Assembly (NCBI RefSeq): GCF_002155965.1 | Contig: NZ_MUMH01000014.1 | Span: 1 to 64,000, forward strand | Length of the DNA: 64,000 nucleotides | Reading direction: 5' to 3' | Source: Allokutzneria sp. NRRL B-24872 | GTDB lineage: Bacteria; Actinomycetota; Actinomycetes; Mycobacteriales; Pseudonocardiaceae | Part shown: one piece after another, positions 56,038 through 64,000 of the stretch | How positions within the stretch are numbered: position 1 is the first letter of the stretch | Layout: the number at the start of each line of letters is the position of its first letter | Notes under the pieces: model-generated | Seen by the model: the letters and a program-made list of their open reading frames with translations, nothing else | Database searches by the model: none | What the model was told of the DNA's origin: nothing | Position numbers and translations under genes: made by a program

Positions 56038-57534
56038 ATGGCCGAGCACGCGCACGTGTTGATCATCGGTACCGGCTTCTCCGGGCTCGGCGCGGCCCAC
56101 CGGCTCCGCGAGCGCGGGATCACCGACGTGCTGCTGCTGGAGCGCGCCGACGACGTGGGCGGGACCTGGCGGGACAACAGCTACCCCGGCGCGGCCTGCG
56201 ACGTGCCCTCGCTGCTCTACTCCTTCTCCTTCGCGCAGAACAGCGAGTGGTCGCGCTCCTTCTCCTCACAACCGGAGATCCTGGCCTACCTCCAGCGCTT
56301 CGCCAGGGACAACGAGATCTACCCGCGCTGCCGCTTCGGCCACGAGATGCTGGAGTCGCGGTGGGACGCCGAGCGCATGCGCTGGCACGTGCGCACCAGC
56401 CGGGGCGAGTTCACCGGTGACGTCCTCATCCTCGGCGCGGGCCCGCTGTCGCAGCCGTCGATCCCGGACATCCCGGGGCTGGAGTCCTTCGAGGGCACCC
56501 AGTTCCACTCCGCGCGCTGGGACCACGAGCACGACCTGACCGGCAAGAACATCGCGGTGATCGGCACTGGTTCCTCGGCCGTGCAGTTCGTGCCGAAGAT
56601 CCAGCCGAAGGCCGCCAAGCTGCACGTCTTCCAGCGCACCGCGCACTGGACCATGCCCAGGTGGGACCGCAAGGTCAGCAAGGTGGAACGCCTGCTCTTC
56701 CGCCGCTTACCCGCGCTGCAACGCCTCGCCCGCTACGCCGTGTACTGGGGCCGGGAGAGCTTCGCACTGGGCTTCACCGTCCAGCCCAAAATCCTCGGCA
56801 TCGCCCGCCGCCTCTCGTTGCGCAACCTCCGCCGCAAGGTCGCCGACCCGGTGCTGCGCGAGAAGCTGACCCCGAACTACGCCTTCGGCTGCAAGCGCGT
56901 CGTGGTGACCAGCGACTTCTACCCCGCGCTGACCAAGCCGAACGTCGAGCTGGTCACCGACGGCATCGCCGAGGTCCGGCCGCACGCCATCGTCACCACT
57001 GACGGCACCGAGCGCCCGGTCGACACCCTGATCTTCGGCACCGGCTTCCACGCCACGGACTTCCCGATCGGCCACCGCATCTTCAACGGCGATGGCGCCT
57101 CCCTGACCGGGACCTGGCAGGACGAGCCGGGCGCCTACCGGGGCACCACGATCGCCGGTTTCCCCAACCTGTTCATGCTGATCGGCCCGAACACCGGGCT
57201 CGGCCACACCTCGATGGTGTTCATCATCGAGAGCCAGCTCAACTACGTGCTGGACGCGCTCGACCACCTGCGTGAGCACCGCGTCACCGCCGTGGAGCCG
57301 TTGCGGGAGCCGCAGATCCGCTTCAACAAGCGCATCCAGCGGCGCATGCGGCGCACGGTGTGGTCGCGCGGCGGCTGTTCGAGCTGGTACCTGGACGACC
57401 AGGGCCGCAACATCGCGCTGTGGCCGGGCTTCAGCTTCAGCCTGCGCATGACCACGCGGAAGTTCGACCCCGACGCCTACCGCACCCTGGTCCGCTCCCG
57501 CGCGGTCCACGACGAGCTGACGAGCGTCCGGTGA
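56038..57534 (+). CDS. Flavin-containing/Baeyer-Villiger-type monooxygenase
   Basis: A 498-residue flavoprotein. The FAD motif is VLIIGTGFSGLGAAHRLRER, followed by the class B segment DDVGGTWRDNSYPGAACDVP. The NADPH motif is IAVIGTGSSAVQFVPKI, and IFGTGFHATDFP is the ATG-like motif near the C-terminus. Class B enzymes insert oxygen next to ketones or oxidise N and S atoms; the mycobacterial mymA operon has a similar monooxygenase next to an SDR. ATG 56038 fits the family; an upstream GTG at 56020 is possible. The stop overlaps the SDR start. Confidence 0.9.
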   Translation: MAEHAHVLIIGTGFSGLGAAHRLRERGITDVLLLERADDVGGTWRDNSYPGAACDVPSLLYSFSFAQNSEWSRSFSSQPEILAYLQRFARDNEIYPRCRFGHEMLESRWDAERMRWHVRTSRGEFTGDVLILGAGPLSQPSIPDIPGLESFEGTQFHSARWDHEHDLTGKNIAVIGTGSSAVQFVPKIQPKAAKLHVFQRTAHWTMPRWDRKVSKVERLLFRRLPALQRLARYAVYWGRESFALGFTVQPKILGIARRLSLRNLRRKVADPVLREKLTPNYAFGCKRVVVTSDFYPALTKPNVELVTDGIAEVRPHAIVTTDGTERPVDTLIFGTGFHATDFPIGHRIFNGDGASLTGTWQDEPGAYRGTTIAGFPNLFMLIGPNTGLGHTSMVFIIESQLNYVLDALDHLREHRVTAVEPLREPQIRFNKRIQRRMRRTVWSRGGCSSWYLDDQGRNIALWPGFSFSLRMTTRKFDPDAYRTLVRSRAVHDELTSVR

Positions 57535-58391
57535 AGACCGCGCTGATCACCGGAGCCGCCAGGGGCATCGGTGCCGCCACCGCGAAAGCTTTGGCGGCCA
57601 AGGGAACCCGCGTCGCCGTGGTGGGGCTGGAGCCGGAGCGCCTGGCCGAGCTGGCCGACGAGCTCGGTCCCGGGCACCTGTGGCACCCGGTCGACGTCAC
57701 CGAGCCCGAGTCGCTGCGCGCCGCCGTCGACGCCACGGTCGCGGAGTTCGGGCGGCTCGACGTGGTGGTCGCGAACGCGGGCATCGTCAACTACGGCACC
57801 GTCCGCACCACCGAGCCCGCCGACTTCGCGCGCACGATCGACGTCAACGTGAACGGCGTCTTCAACACGGTGCGCGCGGCGCTGCCGTGGATCATCGCCA
57901 GCAAGGGGCACGTGCTGACCATCGCCTCGCTCGCGTCGTTCGCGCCCGCACCCGGGATGGCGGCCTACACGGCGAGCAAGGCCGGGGTCGACGCCATGAC
58001 GTGTTCGCTGCGCAACGAGGTCGCCCACCTCGGCGTGACGGTGGGCTCGGCGCACTTCGGCTGGATCGACACCGACATGGTCCGCGACGCCGACGCCGAG
58101 CTGCCCAGCTTCGCGCGCCTGCGCTCCCGCCTGCCGTGGCCCGCGAACTCCACCACCGACGTCGCGGAATGCGCCCGCGCCGTGGTCCGGGGGATCGAAC
58201 GCCGCTCCAGGCGGGTCTACGTTCCGGGCTCGGTCGCGGTGGCGTACTGGGCTCGCAGCCTGATCACCAGCCACGTCGCCGACCTCGTCACCCGGCGCCT
58301 GATGGGCCGCTTCATCGACGACTACGAGGCCGAGTTCGCCGAGCTCGGCCGGGCCGTCGGCAACCACGCGCACAAGGCACGGCACAGCTGA
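57531..58391 (+). CDS. Short-chain dehydrogenase/reductase
   Basis: A 286-residue classical SDR: cofactor motif TGAARGIGAATAKAL (TGxxxGxG), NAG motif VVVANAGIVNY, and catalytic Ser/Tyr/Lys in IASLASF and AAYTASKAGV. A C-terminal extension of about 60 residues (RVYVPGSVAVAYWARSLITS) may contact the membrane or a partner. It probably oxidises or reduces the substrate or product of the monooxygenase encoded just upstream, with which it overlaps by four bases. Confidence 0.9.
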   Translation: MKTALITGAARGIGAATAKALAAKGTRVAVVGLEPERLAELADELGPGHLWHPVDVTEPESLRAAVDATVAEFGRLDVVVANAGIVNYGTVRTTEPADFARTIDVNVNGVFNTVRAALPWIIASKGHVLTIASLASFAPAPGMAAYTASKAGVDAMTCSLRNEVAHLGVTVGSAHFGWIDTDMVRDADAELPSFARLRSRLPWPANSTTDVAECARAVVRGIERRSRRVYVPGSVAVAYWARSLITSHVADLVTRRLMGRFIDDYEAEFAELGRAVGNHAHKARHS

Positions 58392-58404
58392 CACAATCCG
58401 CCTC

Positions 58405-59595
58405 ATGTTGCGCGTGGGGCTCACCGGTGGGATCGGATCTGGGAAGTCGACCGTCTCGGGCAGGCTCGCCGAGCTCGGCGCGGTCGTGATCGACTCCGAC
58501 CTGCTGGCCAGGGAGGTCGTCGCACCGGGAACCGACGGCCTGCGGGACGTCGTCGCCGTCTTCGGCGAAGGGGTGCTGGCCGAGGACGGGTCGCTGGACC
58601 GCCCCGCGCTCGCCAAGATCGTGTTCAGCGACGACGCCGCCCGCCGCGCGCTCAACGGGATCGTGCACCCCAGGGTCGGCGCGCGCACCGGCGAGATGAT
58701 GGCCGCCGCGCCCTCGGAGGCGATCGTCGTGCACGACGTCCCGCTGCTGGTGGAGAACGGCATGGCGCCCGCCTACCACCTGGTGCTCGTGGTGGACGCG
58801 CCCGTCGACGAGCGCGTGCGGAGGTTGGTCTCCGCGCGCGGCATGGCCGAGTCCGACGCGCGCTCGCGCATCGCCGCGCAAGCCAGCGACGAGCAGCGCA
58901 GAGCCGCCGCGGACGTGTGGCTGGACAACGGCGGCGAGCGTGCCGCGGTGCTGGCCGAAGTGGACGAACTGTGGGAACAGCGTCTGCTGCCCTTCGAAGC
59001 GAACACCCGTGAACAGCGCGTTCACCGCGTCGGCTCCCCGAAGGTCGTCGACTACGACCCGGAGTGGCCCGCGCAGGCGGCTCGGCTGATCGCCCGCCTC
59101 CAGGCGGCGACCGGCGGCGCCCCCGTCGAGCACATCGGCTCCACGTCGGTCCCGGGGCTCGCGGCCAAGAACGTGGTCGATCTCCAGCTCGGAGTCGGCT
59201 CGCTGGAGGAGGCGGACAAGCTGGCGCACACTTTGGCGGAGGCCGGTTTCCCGCGCTACCCGGACGCCTTGACCGACACCGTGCTGCCCTCGCACCCGGA
59301 CCCAGAGGTGTGGCGCAAGCGCGTGCACTGCTCGGCTGATCCCGGCCGTCCGGTGAACCTGCACGTCCGTGTCCGCGAATGGCCCGCGTGGCGCTACGCC
59401 CTGGTCTTCCGCGACTGGCTGCGCGCGCACCCGCACGAGGTCACGGCCTACGCGACGCTCAAGCGCGAGCTGGCTCCAGCGTTCGCCGCGGACGGGGGCG
59501 CCACGCGCTACGCCGACGCCAAGGACCCGTGGATGCACGCGGCGCTGGCCCGCGCCGTCGACTGGGCCGGAGGACACGCCGACCGGTCGTGGTGA
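58405..59595 (+). CDS. coaE: Dephospho-CoA kinase fused to a GrpB/UPF0157 domain
   Basis: A 396-residue fusion. Residues 1 to about 200 are dephospho-CoA kinase, the last step of coenzyme A synthesis, with P-loop GLTGGIGSGKSTV, IDSDLLAREVV and HDVPLLVENGM. Residues about 215-390 are a GrpB/UPF0157 nucleotidyltransferase-fold domain (VEHIGSTSVPGLAAKNVVDL, NLHVRVREWPAWR) of unknown role. This fusion is usual in actinobacteria. ATG 58405 has no ribosome site; CACAAT about eight bases upstream suggests a leaderless message. Confidence 0.94.
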   Translation: MLRVGLTGGIGSGKSTVSGRLAELGAVVIDSDLLAREVVAPGTDGLRDVVAVFGEGVLAEDGSLDRPALAKIVFSDDAARRALNGIVHPRVGARTGEMMAAAPSEAIVVHDVPLLVENGMAPAYHLVLVVDAPVDERVRRLVSARGMAESDARSRIAAQASDEQRRAAADVWLDNGGERAAVLAEVDELWEQRLLPFEANTREQRVHRVGSPKVVDYDPEWPAQAARLIARLQAATGGAPVEHIGSTSVPGLAAKNVVDLQLGVGSLEEADKLAHTLAEAGFPRYPDALTDTVLPSHPDPEVWRKRVHCSADPGRPVNLHVRVREWPAWRYALVFRDWLRAHPHEVTAYATLKRELAPAFAADGGATRYADAKDPWMHAALARAVDWAGGHADRSW

Positions 59596-59620
59596 GGGGA
59601 CCGGCCGGCGTGCGCTCGCG

Positions 59621-60148
59621 TCAGATCTCCGGCATCGGGGGCCAGCTGTCGTAGATCCCCATGGAGGACAGCCAGCTGCTGATGTCGTGGCGCTGGTAGG
59701 AGATCTCCTCCAGCGTGCGGTGAACGGTCCGCAGCGCCAGGTCGGCGTCGGGAGCGCGCAGGACCCGCCCGGCGACGGCGGCGGCGAACTCCTCGGAGCG
59801 GACGATCCGCGCCGTGGTCCCGCCGGGCACCGAGAGCCCGAGCAACAGGTCGGTGGTTCGCCAGGACCGGGTATCTCGCTGCACCCGCACGGCCGTCAGC
59901 ACGCTGGGCGCGCTGCGGGCGTGCCTGGATCTCGGCCGGTGGTACGTCAACCGCAGCCCGAGGTCCGGCAACAGCCAGGTGACCTCGCACTCGGAGAACG
60001 GGTCCTCCGGAGTGGGGCACTCCGTGTGGAGACCCCACGGCTCGACCCGGCACGTAGTCAGCTGCCGGGCAGTTCCTGACGAGTAGTTTCGCACCGAGGT
60101 AAACGTGTCAACCACGTCGACCAGCTGCGGTGTGATGACCGCGCTCAC
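59621..60148 (-). CDS. DUF402/FomD-like protein, paralogue 1
   Basis: About 175 residues resembling the DUF402 fold. It aligns with the neighbour at 60304-60843: CRVEPWGLHTE against YRSEPFGLYMA, VTWLLPDLGLRLTYHRP against RSWLLPSFGLRVGRWSW, and SWRTTDLLLGLSV against VWRTKDLYLDLLV. It ends with the family helix (DADLALRTVHRTLEEISYQR). It is more diverged than its neighbour and may have changed function. The start is unsure; GTG 60146-60148 has no ribosome site. Confidence 0.6.
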   Translation of the reverse strand: MSAVITPQLVDVVDTFTSVRNYSSGTARQLTTCRVEPWGLHTECPTPEDPFSECEVTWLLPDLGLRLTYHRPRSRHARSAPSVLTAVRVQRDTRSWRTTDLLLGLSVPGGTTARIVRSEEFAAAVAGRVLRAPDADLALRTVHRTLEEISYQRHDISSWLSSMGIYDSWPPMPEI

Positions 60149-60303
60149 AAATCGGAGAGTAGCGGGGGCGCTGCGACACGTGATCGACGGGTCTGGTGTC
60201 GAGCTCACGTGCGGTCAGTGCCCAAGTATCGATCCGGGGACGCCAGCCTCCACGGCCCGCCGACGCCGATCGGGGGTTCACGCCTGAGGGCGGTCACCCA
60301 TGG

Positions 60304-60843
60304 TCACGGTTTCCACGACAGGGCGATACCGTGACCGGTGAGCCATTTGTCGAGGTCATAGCCGCTTCGACTCAGCCCGTCGACTGTGCGATGCGTCACG
60401 GTGAGTGCCCACTCGGCCTCTTCGGCGTCGACGAGGCCCGATCCGAGAGCGCTCAGCAGCTCGTCGATGTCGACCACGTCGACGGCCGATCCGGACGTCA
60501 CGAGCAGGTCCAGGTAGAGGTCCTTGGTCCGCCAGACGTTTCCGACGCGGCTGATGTTCACCACATCGAGGTAATAGTCGAAGCTCTCCTCGCAGCCCGG
60601 GTGCCACGACCAGCGGCCGACGCGCAGCCCGAACGAGGGCAGCAACCAGCTCCGGAAGTAGGCCAGGCGGGGGTGCCCCGGTGTCGGTCGGGCCATGTAG
60701 AGGCCGAACGGCTCGCTCCGGTAGGCGTCGACCTGGCGCACGAACCCCTTGGGGTCGGTGTTCGTGCCCGCGTCGACGTCGAAGACCTCGATCTTCGGCG
60801 GGTGGAGCTGGCCTGGTCCCTGGTGGGCTGCGCTGGGCGTCAC
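60304..60843 (-). CDS. DUF402/FomD-like protein, paralogue 2
   Basis: About 179 residues of DUF402. PPKIEVFDVDAGTNTDPKGF and YRSEPFGLYMARPTPGHPRL are close to actinobacterial FomD-type proteins, and DAEEAEWALTVTHRTVDGLS is the family's C-terminal helix. FomD itself is a metal-dependent cytidylyl-phosphonate hydrolase in fosfomycin synthesis; most relatives act on unknown nucleotide esters. GTG 60841-60843 gives the usual family N-terminus, though an upstream GTG at 60852 or a TTG at 60885 cannot be excluded. It lies 155 bases upstream of its paralogue. Confidence 0.68.
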   Translation of the reverse strand: MTPSAAHQGPGQLHPPKIEVFDVDAGTNTDPKGFVRQVDAYRSEPFGLYMARPTPGHPRLAYFRSWLLPSFGLRVGRWSWHPGCEESFDYYLDVVNISRVGNVWRTKDLYLDLLVTSGSAVDVVDIDELLSALGSGLVDAEEAEWALTVTHRTVDGLSRSGYDLDKWLTGHGIALSWKP

Positions 60844-60956
60844 GCCGTCCACGATCGCTACGTGAAGGGAGTTCGTCCAGAACAATCACACGCCTGGTCG
60901 CGTCGTGGCATCCTGCCTCCCCCGGACTGGGCCGGGGCACGTCACGAGGGGGAGCC

Positions 60957-62090
60957 GTGTTCGGCATCATCCGACCCTGTCGCAACCGCCTGTCCAAGCA
61001 GCTGCGCGAAGCCTGGCTCGCGCACCTGTGCGGGCTCTGCCACGCGTTGCGCGACGAGCACGGCCAGCTCGCCAGGGTCGTCACGAACTACGACGGCCTG
61101 GTCATCTCGGTCTTGGTCGAGGCGCAGTCGGAGCGCGCGAGCAGGCGCACGGCGGGCCCGTGCCCGTTGCGCGCGATGATGCCCGCGAAGATCAGCATCG
61201 GCTCCGGCGCGCAGCTGGCCGCCGCCGTCTCGCTCGTGCTGGCCTCGGCGAAGGTCCGCGATCACGCCGAGGACGGCGATGGCGCCTTCGCCAGCCCGCG
61301 CCTGGCGGGCGTCGGTCGCCGGGTCGCGACGCGATGGGCCAGACAGGGCGCGAGCACCGGCGACAGCATCGGCTTCGACACCGCCGTGCTCACCGAAGCC
61401 GTTCTGCGCCAAGGAGATCTGGAGCGCGGGATCGGCATCGGCGACTCACCGCTGCTGGCCACCGAGCCCACCGAGACCGCGACCGCGGCGGCCTTCTCCC
61501 ACACCGCCGTGCTGGCTGGCCGCCCTGGCAACGCCGACGCGCTGGCCGAGGCCGGGCGGCTCTTCGGCCGGGTCGCGCACCTGCTCGACGCGGTGGAGGA
61601 CCTGGCCGCCGACCGCGCGTCCGGCGCGTGGAACCCGCTGCTGGCCACCGGTACCTCCTTCGAGGAGGCCCGGCGGCTCTGCGACGACGCGGTCCTCGGC
61701 GTGCGCTTGGCCTTGAAGGAGGTCGACTTCACCGACCAGCGGCTGGCCCACGCTCTGCTCGTGCACGAGCTGGAGGCGGCCGTCGAACGGGTCTTCGCCC
61801 AGCACGCCGACCCGACCGCTCCGCAGGCTCCCGAGCTGCCAAGGCGCAACTGGTTCGTCGGCTGCGGCATCGCCTCGTTCATGTTCTGCACGGGCCAGAT
61901 GTGCTGCCGCAAGGAGTACAACGACCCGTGGGACCGCAAGAAGAAGCAGGGCTTCTGCCATCGCGACAACTGCTGCACGGAGTGTTGCGGTGACTGCTGC
62001 GGCGAGTGCGGCTGCCGAGCCTGCGAGGGCGGAGTGAACTGCGGGTGCCGCGCCTGCTGCCGCAGTTGCGACTGTGATTGCTCCTGCTGA
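60957..62090 (+). CDS. DUF5685 protein with cysteine-rich C-terminal tail
   Basis: A 377-residue protein of the actinobacterial DUF5685 family. It starts [20 protein letters not shown], then [20 protein letters not shown] and [13 protein letters not shown], and is otherwise helical, with no membrane segment or signal seen. The last 44 residues (61956-62087) contain 18 cysteines in CC, CxC and CxxC spacings, for example [15 protein letters not shown], resembling a metallothionein or iron-sulfur scaffold. N-terminal cysteines (PCR, CGLC) may join in metal binding. Function is unknown. GTG 60957 has GAGGGGGAG upstream. Confidence 0.78.
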   Translation: MFGIIRPCRNRLSKQLREAWLAHLCGLCHALRDEHGQLARVVTNYDGLVISVLVEAQSERASRRTAGPCPLRAMMPAKISIGSGAQLAAAVSLVLASAKVRDHAEDGDGAFASPRLAGVGRRVATRWARQGASTGDSIGFDTAVLTEAVLRQGDLERGIGIGDSPLLATEPTETATAAAFSHTAVLAGRPGNADALAEAGRLFGRVAHLLDAVEDLAADRASGAWNPLLATGTSFEEARRLCDDAVLGVRLALKEVDFTDQRLAHALLVHELEAAVERVFAQHADPTAPQAPELPRRNWFVGCGIASFMFCTGQMCCRKEYNDPWDRKKKQGFCHRDNCCTECCGDCCGECGCRACEGGVNCGCRACCRSCDCDCSC

Positions 62091-62125
62091 GCAGACTGTC
62101 AGGGGTCCGACATACCCTCGACGAC

Positions 62126-64000
62126 GTGGCACAGGAACCGCACTACTCCACTGAGTCGATGCTCGATCCCGCAAGCGGATCTTCGGCGGCTGGCCCGATC
62201 TCCGAGCACCGTCCGGTGGGCGAGATCCCACGGGCGTCGGGCCGGTTCGAGGTGGTCAGCGACTACAAGCCCGCAGGTGACCAGCCCGCGGCCATCAACG
62301 AGCTCGAACGCCGGGTCAGGGCGGGCGAGCGGGACATCGTGCTGCTCGGCGCGACCGGTACCGGCAAGTCCGCGACCACGGCGTGGCTGGTCGAGCGGTT
62401 GCAGCGGCCCACCCTGGTGATGGCGCCGAACAAGACCCTCGCCGCCCAGTTGGCGAACGAGCTGCGCGAGCTGTTCCCGAACAACGCTGTCGAGTACTTC
62501 GTCAGCTACTACGACTACTACCAGCCAGAGGCCTACGTCCCGCAGACCGACACCTACATCGAGAAGGACTCCTCGACCAACGCGGAGGTCGAGCGCCTGC
62601 GCCACTCCGCGACGATGAGCCTGCTGACGCGCCGCGACACCATCGTCGTCGCCTCGGTGTCCTGCATCTACGGCCTCGGCACGCCGCAGGAGTACCTGGA
62701 CCGCTCGGTGCAGCTGGAGGTCGGCCAGGAGGTCGAGCGCGAGACGCTGCTCCGCGCGCTGGTGGACGTGCAGTACACCCGCAACGACATCGCCTTCGCG
62801 CGCGGCACCTTCCGCGTGCGCGGCGACACGGTCGAGGTCATCCCCGCCTACGAGGAGCTGGCCGTGCGCGTCGAGTTCTTCGGCGACGAGATCGAGCGGC
62901 TGTACTACCTGCACCCGTTGACCGGCGACGTGGTCAAGGAGTGCGACGCGCTGCGGATCTTCCCCGCGACGCACTACGTGGCGGGTCCTGAGCGGATGGA
63001 GCGGGCGATCCGCGACATCGAGCAGGAGCTGGAGGTGACGCTGGCGAAGATGGAGAAGCAGGGCAAGCTGCTGGAGGCGCAGCGGCTGCGCATGCGCACC
63101 AACTACGACATCGAGATGATGCGCCAGGTCGGCTTCTGCTCCGGCATCGAGAACTACTCGCGGCACGTCGACGGCCGCTCTGCGGGAACCGCGCCCGCGA
63201 CGCTGCTGGACTACTTCCCCGAGGACTTCCTGCTCGTCATCGACGAGTCGCACGTGACCGTGCCGCAGGTCGGCGGCATGTACGAGGGCGATGCCTCTCG
63301 CAAGCGCACCCTGGTCGAGCACGGGTTCCGGCTGCCGAGCGCCATGGACAACCGCCCGCTGACCTGGGAGGAGTTCACCGACCGGATCGGGCAGACGGTG
63401 TACCTGTCCGCGACGCCCGGCTCCTACGAGATGGGCCAGGCGCAGGGCGAGTTCGTCGAGCAGGTCATCCGGCCCACCGGCCTCATCGACCCCGAGGTCG
63501 TCATCAAGCCGACCGAGGGCCAGATCGACGACCTCGTGCACGAGATCCGCCTGCGCGCGGAGCGGGACGAGCGCGTCCTGGTCACCACGTTGACCAAGAA
63601 GATGTCCGAGGACCTCACCGACTACCTGCTGGAGCTGGGCATCCGGGTGCGCTACCTGCACTCCGAGGTGGACACGCTGCGCCGGGTGGAGCTGCTGCGC
63701 CAGCTGCGGCTCGGCGAGTACGACGTGCTCGTCGGCATCAACCTGCTGCGCGAGGGCCTCGACCTGCCCGAGGTGTCCCTGGTGTCGATCCTGGACGCCG
63801 ACAAGGAGGGCTTCCTGCGCTCGGGCACCAGCCTCATCCAGACCATCGGCCGCGCGGCGCGCAACGTCTCCGGCCAGGTGCACATGTACGCCGACAAGAT
63901 CACCGACTCGATGCAGTACGCGATCGACGAGACCAATCGGCGGCGTGCCAAGCAGATCGCGTACAACACCGAGCAGGGCATCGACCCGACGCCGCTGCGG
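62126..64000 (+). CDS. uvrB: Excinuclease ABC subunit B, partial at right edge
   Basis: The first 625 codons of UvrB, the damage-verifying helicase of nucleotide excision repair; the end lies outside the window. Motifs: Walker A GATGTGKS (Lys81), the beta-hairpin [20 protein letters not shown]-like [11 protein letters not shown], and helicase motifs [14 protein letters not shown] and QTIGRAARN. The family N-terminus is preceded by MLDPASGSS, encoded by a hairpin repeat (62159-62186) in frame. The start is unsure: GTG 62126 adds 11 residues, ATG 62159 lies at the first base of the repeat; neither has a good ribosome site. Confidence 0.95.
   Translation, partial: MAQEPHYSTESMLDPASGSSAAGPISEHRPVGEIPRASGRFEVVSDYKPAGDQPAAINELERRVRAGERDIVLLGATGTGKSATTAWLVERLQRPTLVMAPNKTLAAQLANELRELFPNNAVEYFVSYYDYYQPEAYVPQTDTYIEKDSSTNAEVERLRHSATMSLLTRRDTIVVASVSCIYGLGTPQEYLDRSVQLEVGQEVERETLLRALVDVQYTRNDIAFARGTFRVRGDTVEVIPAYEELAVRVEFFGDEIERLYYLHPLTGDVVKECDALRIFPATHYVAGPERMERAIRDIEQELEVTLAKMEKQGKLLEAQRLRMRTNYDIEMMRQVGFCSGIENYSRHVDGRSAGTAPATLLDYFPEDFLLVIDESHVTVPQVGGMYEGDASRKRTLVEHGFRLPSAMDNRPLTWEEFTDRIGQTVYLSATPGSYEMGQAQGEFVEQVIRPTGLIDPEVVIKPTEGQIDDLVHEIRLRAERDERVLVTTLTKKMSEDLTDYLLELGIRVRYLHSEVDTLRRVELLRQLRLGEYDVLVGINLLREGLDLPEVSLVSILDADKEGFLRSGTSLIQTIGRAARNVSGQVHMYADKITDSMQYAIDETNRRRAKQIAYNTEQGIDPTPLR
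62159..62186 (+). repeat. Single copy of the hairpin repeat (MLDPASGSS element) in uvrB
   Basis: This 28-bp stretch differs by only one or two bases from the reverse complement of the units at 18786-18846. The core GATCCCGC-AA-GCGGATC forms a short hairpin with one bulged base. It begins with ATG and is in frame with uvrB, adding MLDPASGSS before the conserved UvrB start. Confidence 0.75.

Noticed and set aside
62099-63883. A 594-codon open frame on the minus strand
   Set aside because: Antisense of uvrB, which is clearly real from its helicase motifs.
1-64000. tRNA or rRNA genes
   Set aside because: No cloverleaf with T-loop GTTCRA context or rRNA-like stretch was recognised in the intergenic regions read by eye; a dedicated tRNA scan would settle this.

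Overview
The window is high-GC actinobacterial chromosome with frequent GTG starts, ATGA/GTGA stop-start overlaps and several probable leaderless starts. The order pdtaR - polA - rpsA - coaE - uvrB on the right matches the core order in Mycobacterium (Rv1626, Rv1629, Rv1630, Rv1631, Rv1633). The conservon, the VKOR/DsbA pair and the 30-bp intergenic repeats suggest a filamentous member of the Pseudonocardiales. That placement is inference; no rRNA or other species marker is present. No tRNA, CRISPR array, phage or transposase gene was recognised.

Left part (1-9300): remnants of an XRE/TPR regulator and of an HD-domain gene, a hydrolase, a YdcF protein, a phosphotransferase and a DUF2203 protein. 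A secreted trypsin-fold protein follows that has lost its whole catalytic triad. The cobalamin block (4540-17112) holds cobL, cobM, cbiD, cobK, cobIJ, cobH, cobG and cobN. A cobalamin riboswitch lies in front of cobN, and a flavin monooxygenase/TetR pair interrupts the block. CobG and CobN point to the aerobic route, but the C1 step appears to be covered by a CbiD-type enzyme.

Middle (17081-31253): a BtrH-like/MerR pair, a hydrolase behind two identical palindromes, a membrane DsbA-like protein with a VKOR (oxidative folding), and NIPSNAP and VOC proteins. A tryptophanase and a DMATS-type indole prenyltransferase form a two-gene operon with its own promoter, a probable small prenyl-indole pathway. 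A complete conservon (cvnA-D) and two paralogous small membrane proteins follow.

Right part (31542-64000): pdtaR, the livKHMGF branched-chain amino-acid transporter, a thioesterase/DUF3800 pair, a Phd/VapC-like toxin-antitoxin pair and polA. An accessory island of about 11 kb separates polA from rpsA. It holds an SSI-type protease inhibitor, an AfsR-like regulator, a secreted NlpC/P60 protein, ArsR-SRPBCC, a TetR/YhgE-Pip/degenerate-ATPase operon, a GNAT protein and a methyltransferase. After rpsA come a TetR-controlled monooxygenase/SDR operon, a CoaE-GrpB fusion, two DUF402 paralogues, a DUF5685 protein with a very cysteine-rich tail, and uvrB running off the right edge.

Repeats are a strong theme. 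There are three arrays of a 30-bp unit (42577, 51209, 55066). A hairpin repeat encoding MLDPASGSS sits at the N-termini of two unrelated genes (18786-18846, 62159-62186). Another repeat is shared by the left window edge and 20497-20550.
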